64,000 bases of DNA from Cryptomeria japonica (taxonomy: Eukaryota > Streptophyta > Pinopsida > Cupressales > Cupressaceae): positions 653,636,468 through 653,700,467 of the forward strand of contig NC_081409.1 of NCBI RefSeq assembly GCF_030272615.1, in the 5' to 3' direction. The notes below the pieces were generated by a model that saw only the letters and a program-made list of their open reading frames with translations, was not told the DNA's origin and ran no database searches. The translations under genes were made by a program, and so were the position numbers. Positions within the stretch are counted from its first letter, which is position 1. The number at the start of each line of letters is the position of its first letter. Below, in pieces: positions 59,887 to 64,000 of this stretch.

Positions 59887-60479
59887 AATAATAGAGTCGC
59901 ATGGTTCTTTTAATTTTTAACATTATTTTTTTCTTGTGCAGGTGTTATTTATAAATAATTCTGCCCTTGTGCACAAAATTCTATCGAATTGGGGGCAGAT
60001 CTCTCATTTATGATTACTTGTAGGATGAAATACAGTGGAGATGTGATCATTTAAAGTCTTCCAACCTTGTTGCATGCTCCTTTTTCTGAGGCCTTATCCA
60101 GTCATCATCACTCGGTCCTTCAAGAATATTTGACTATTTAAACCTTGAGATGGTTGTCAAATACTTGTGGTTTTGCAGTATGCAAGCTCCTCCATTCATA
60201 AATACTTGTGCAAACATCCAAATTGTGAGATTTTCTAGGTCTTCGAGGAATGTTATCAACAGATTTTTCCCTGTTTAACTACCAAGGAAATCTTCATTCT
60301 TCACTTTGTTGTTGGTTTTCTAAAACATTTTTAATTTTTTTTTTGATCTCTGTGGTTTTTCTTGCTCTGCTACAATGGCGTACCGCCCCCAAGTTACACT
60401 ACATGAAAATCCCTATCAGGAAATGGGAATTTCCAGTCTCAGACCCAATCTCAGTAGTGCATATGTATAATGTTCTCAC

Positions 60480-61013
60480 TTGGGATTGCGACAAAGTGTA
60501 AAGATCCATTAGGGTGGAGCTGCTCGATGCTACTATGCCTCAGCATCTCTATCCATCTCGGGTGGTTTACATTTTCTTCTCAAACTATTATGACCTCCTG
60601 AAAATTTGTGGTTACTTAATTCAAATTACTTTTTAAGTTCGTTTAACCAGAGTATTTTAGTCGGGACATTCTCGACAATGTAATCCAGAACTATGATCTG
60701 CATGAAGGGAAGGCTTGGGTTGGTGGGTTGTTCCCATGTAGATACATAAGGAAGAAGGCCCAATTCACAAAAATGTAAGAAGCCATTAAAAAAGGGCTTT
60801 GAGCATGAATTGATTGCTTATGGTAAACTGCCAACCCATCCAGTAGCGTCTATTTGCACAGAAATTTATTATGCTCTTCATTGTTTTAGGTTTCACAAGC
60901 CGCACAAAAGGTCATCGCTAGAACTGGTATGTCCAGAACCTCAAGCCCAGTCAACTACCCTGGCCAATGCTCCAAATGGTGTACAAGTGGTCGGTGAAGG
61001 TGCTACTCCATAA
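60480..61013 (+). pseudogene. Decayed reading frame, unknown protein C-terminus
   Basis: The plus strand reads VELLDATMPQHLYPSRVVYI (about 60515-60575), then LHEGKAWVGGLFPCRYIRKK (about 60698-60760) and, after a stop, a +1 shift at an A-run (60788-60793). It then continues open to 61013 (ELIAYGKLPTHPVASICTEI, HKPHKRSSLELV). The segments read as protein with ordinary amino-acid variety and end with a low-complexity tail before a stop. I do not recognise it. AT-rich sequence follows. It may be linked to the RNase H relic upstream or be a separate old gene copy. Confidence 0.4.
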
Positions 61014-61019
61014 GATAAT

Positions 61020-62718
61020 GCTAGCATGGAGGTCGAGCAAGTTGGGGGAAACAAAGCCCATTATATATGATATAGTTTTTCCAGCTCTCTAACTTTTTAT
61101 TTATTTAGTTTTTGCTTTAGATCTTGTAATTCCCAAGATTATGTTGTATAGGGTTCCTTTTCTTTGGGCCATGGTGATATTTTGTTGTATATGCACATCT
61201 CTAGTTTGTTCTTCTAAATAATCTTTATTAGATTTCAATGTTTAATAATTTTTTTTTTAAATATCATAACTTACAATACTTTAATAAATTTTAAGTCAAT
61301 CAATTATATTACATATGCAAGACTCAAAGAAATTTTACTGAAGAAATAGATATGAAGACAACAAATTACTCTTTTCACATACAAATTTAATGTATTGTTT
61401 CAATAACTTATTAAAATTATATATTCTATTACTAATAATTTATAAGCTTTGCTCAAGTAATCAACACACAAGATATGAAAAGAAGAAATTCACTACTCAA
61501 ATGTAGAAGAATTTAAAGAAGCTGAGTTTCTCTATTAATTTATGTAATTGTGTGACAATTTCAACGAGACAAGTAACTTGAATTTGATCTTTATAAGAAA
61601 TTTCCTTTTAATTATTGATTGTTGTAGGTAAAACAAATTTAATAGAACTATAAAAATATACAAAGGAATGGATCCTTCTACAATTTTGGGCATATTCCTC
61701 TATATTATAAGGAGAAACAAAAATATCCATTTAAAATTAGTAGTTAGCTACTCTAAATATTCCATGCAATTTCTCTAATTTTTGTCTATCATGAAAAAAA
61801 ATATTTTTTTTAGTTCTAGCCTTTGCATTTTCTTTCAACAAGCTAAATCATATATTAATGAGTTAACTTCATGGAATTTTCTAAGTGGCCTATATATTCT
61901 CAAATTTTTTTGTCAAAATTGGGTATCACTTTATAGGAACTCATTTATTAGCAATGACTTGAGTGGGACCTATTTACATTCAACATTTCCATTTTAGCAC
62001 TTAAATTTAGATAAAGAAGAAAATAAATTTCAAATATAATGTATTTTAGTTATTACCAAAAATACTAATACTTTTCTCATGTAGAAACTTTAATTTCACA
62101 TCAATTTATTGTTTTTTTTCCTAGGTGATATATTGTAAACATTGTTAGAAATTTATTCATGTTTGTCCCCTCTAGGTCATTTAGATAATCCAATCTACAA
62201 TTATAATATTGAAAACATTTTCATGAATAAGTCATTTGTTGTCCCATCTCTATTATTTCCTTCTCTATAGCTCTAAAATATGCCTTGGTCTTCATTCACT
62301 CATCTCAAATGGTAGTATCTATAAACATCAAATATTTACCTAGTATATCCTTTTCTCAATCGCCTAAATTATTACATTATCTAGTTGATTCACCTCACCT
62401 AATGTGATGTAGGATCATCTAGGCCCACAAAAAACCTTACATCAACTTTTTTTAGGTATACAATTTCAATTTTATTTATTTTTGGCATAGTTTGTTCCAA
62501 ACATCTACTTTGCATTCATGTAGTTTGAATTCTTGAGAATTATTTTCTTGCTTCATAATCCTTTTTGAAGTTGCTAGAGTGTAAGTGAAAGTTTCTTGGA
62601 TTCTTCTTAGATTTTAAATTTAGCAATTTTGGAAGACTATTATTCAATCAAATAAAAATTGACATTTGTTCTTATTTTGGCTAAATTATCAATAGTTTGA
62701 TTGTAAAGGAGACGTGAG

Positions 62719-62720
<2 letters not shown>
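61020..62720. other. AT-rich intergenic DNA
   Basis: I see no supported gene. Short frames such as 61782-61997 on the plus strand lack recognisable content. A short inverted motif (GATGTAGGATC...CCTTACATC, about 62407-62446) is the only structure noticed. Confidence 0.5.

Positions 62721-62722
<2 letters not shown>

Positions 62723-62750
<28 letters not shown>
62723..62750. repeat. (TA)14 microsatellite
   Basis: A perfect TA dinucleotide run directly left of the LTR of element G. Confidence 0.97.
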
Positions 62751-62755
<5 letters not shown>

Positions 62756-63230
62756 AGATATTGTAATAATTTGATTATAGAAGCCCAAGATCTAGAGGCC
62801 AATGACTAGCACAAAATAAATAGAGAACAAGATAGACAAGAACAAACTGTATTCTAATCAAGATGCAAAAAATGATCGACTATACAATGTACATGAGCCT
62901 TCTTATAAAGGCAAGGCCGTAGGGAAATGAGAGCACACAATCATGACATGTAGCCTAATAAGATACAAGGGTAGGTAGGGGTAGGTAGGAGAAAAAATAG
63001 ATAACTCCACTAAAGGTGGATCACCCATTGAATCTGGAATTATCATTCACACTAAGTGGATATGAAAATGTGATAACACAATAACACCATCAAAGATGGG
63101 ATTTCTCATACAACTATATTCCCTAGATATGAAATTTCCTAAGTGTCTCATATGCAAACTACTATGAAATGAATTGTCCTAAGTTAACTTAAGTAAAGTG
63201 TAATTACATGAGACATGAATTACACCAACA
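62751..63230 (-). repeat. Element G 3' LTR (about 480 bp)
   Basis: On the minus strand it starts TGTTGGTGTAATTC at 63230, directly after a purine run (AAGGGGGT, 63231-63240). It ends near 62751, where TGTATAGATATT on the plus strand gives a CA end. A TATA-like TTTATAAG on the minus strand lies at about 62901-62909. The left boundary is uncertain because it abuts the TA microsatellite. Confidence 0.65.
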
Positions 63231-63489
63231 ACCCCCTTAAGTGTAACTTAGGGCAATGTAGACACAAGCTAACAACAAAAGATGGGTCCTCGCTACTAGG
63301 CCATGATAGGTACACATGTACTAATGCAATGTAATCTCTCACAAATTGAGAAAGGGAGAAAAGTCAGTGGGAGAAAACTCCCCCCTAATAGAGATATGAA
63401 CAAAAAAAAGATCTCTCAAAAATAATGAGAAGGAAAAAACCATGATAGAGGAAAAAGTCCCTCCCATAAGAGAGAATGGAGAAGTCAAA

Positions 63490-64000
63490 TGACCCCCTCC
63501 TTGATGAAATATGCCACACCCTCAAGAGAGGTCACAACTGATGAAACTTTCTCTTAGTGAAGGGTTTGGTGAATATGTTTGCAACTTGCTCTGTTGTAGG
63601 ACAATACTGCAAATCAATGACCCGCTCTTGTATCAACTCCCTAATGTAGTGCATATGAATCTTGATGTGCTCAGTCATCTGATGGTGAAATATGTTCTTT
63701 GAGATCTAAATGAAACTCTTATCATCAAAATGAATGACTGTAGGTTGTGGAGTGGTGAAGCCAAATGGCCTTAGTAGCTACATTAACAACCCCTCGATAC
63801 TCAACCTTAGTCAAAGAAAGAGAAATAGCATGATGCTCCTTGCGCTACCAACAAATGGGGCCTAAAACAAGATGAAATTTGTAGCCTGAAGTGTACTTAT
63901 GATAATCAAGATTACCAGCCCAATCAAAGTCTATGTAACCAACCAAGGTAAGTCTTGTGCCTGCAACATAGGGAATCCCAAAGTGATGTGTACCCTGTAT
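63490..64000 (-). pseudogene. pol: Element G copia RNase H, cut by the window edge
   Basis: On the minus strand from 64000: VGYIDFDWAGN (about 63950-63915), KYTSGYKFHL, a GPICW block, HHAISLSLTKVEYRG (about 63845-63800), then LIQERVIDLQYCPTTEQVAN and IFTKPFTKRKFH (about 63640-63535). This is the copia RNase H C-terminus with the conserved DWAG and TKP motifs. Stops at about 63855 and 63710 show decay. The rest of the element lies right of the window. Between this and the LTR (63241-63490) is A-rich non-coding sequence. Confidence 0.8.

Noticed and set aside
62723-62750. AT-rich origin or matrix attachment site
   Set aside because: It is a plain TA microsatellite with no further supporting structure.

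Overview
The window is plant nuclear DNA from a repeat-dominated, AT-rich genome. Nearly all recognisable sequence is LTR retrotransposon: Ty1/copia and Ty3/gypsy gag, protease, integrase, reverse transcriptase (RT) and RNase H, with priming sites that resemble the plant initiator-Met tRNA site. The age and depth of nesting and the absence of host genes fit a large genome such as a gymnosperm, but the sequence alone does not fix the species.

Left part (1-6546): one minus-strand element (A) with 2.5 kb LTRs and an internal region that keeps a SIRE-type gag (gag domain, coiled coil, zinc knuckles) but no visible pol. 6547-8299 is unassigned AT-rich sequence with a 19-bp tandem array and an LTR-like promoter.

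Central nest (8300-40400): the oldest layer is a minus-strand copia element D, seen as an RT-RNase H piece at 11235-12054 and as gag plus 5' LTR at 38608-40400. A plus-strand relative, E (8300-11234), abuts D at its exact LTR end. Element B, an A-family LTR, starts at 12055 inside D. A chromodomain gypsy element (Gyp1, 14320-29406, target duplication catat) sits inside B's LTR, and copia C1 (21543-29009) sits inside Gyp1's 5' LTR. A second member of the C1 family, C2, lies in the opposite orientation at 31709-38607. Its 5' LTR is cut off by an unrelated LTR (H, 30191-31708). The junctions at 30190 and 31708, and the missing middle of D, show that deletions followed the insertions.

Right part (40401-64000): copia F (40851-46263) is complete, with perfect attca target duplications, but its integrase has lost all three catalytic residues. 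From 46.3 to 52.3 kb there is AT-rich relic DNA. At 52.4-53.65 kb is the only long intact reading frame not tied to a transposon, a very acidic protein with 20-residue repeats and basic nuclear-localisation-like clusters. From 55 to 61 kb there are tRNA-derived SINE-like pieces, a long decayed minus-strand reading frame that I do not recognise (56650-59087), a non-LTR-type RNase H relic with an internal 127-bp duplication, and a second unrecognised decayed frame. The window ends in the 3' end of another minus-strand copia element (G).

I see no rRNA or tRNA gene and no CRISPR array. All alignments were made by eye, so no divergence values are given.
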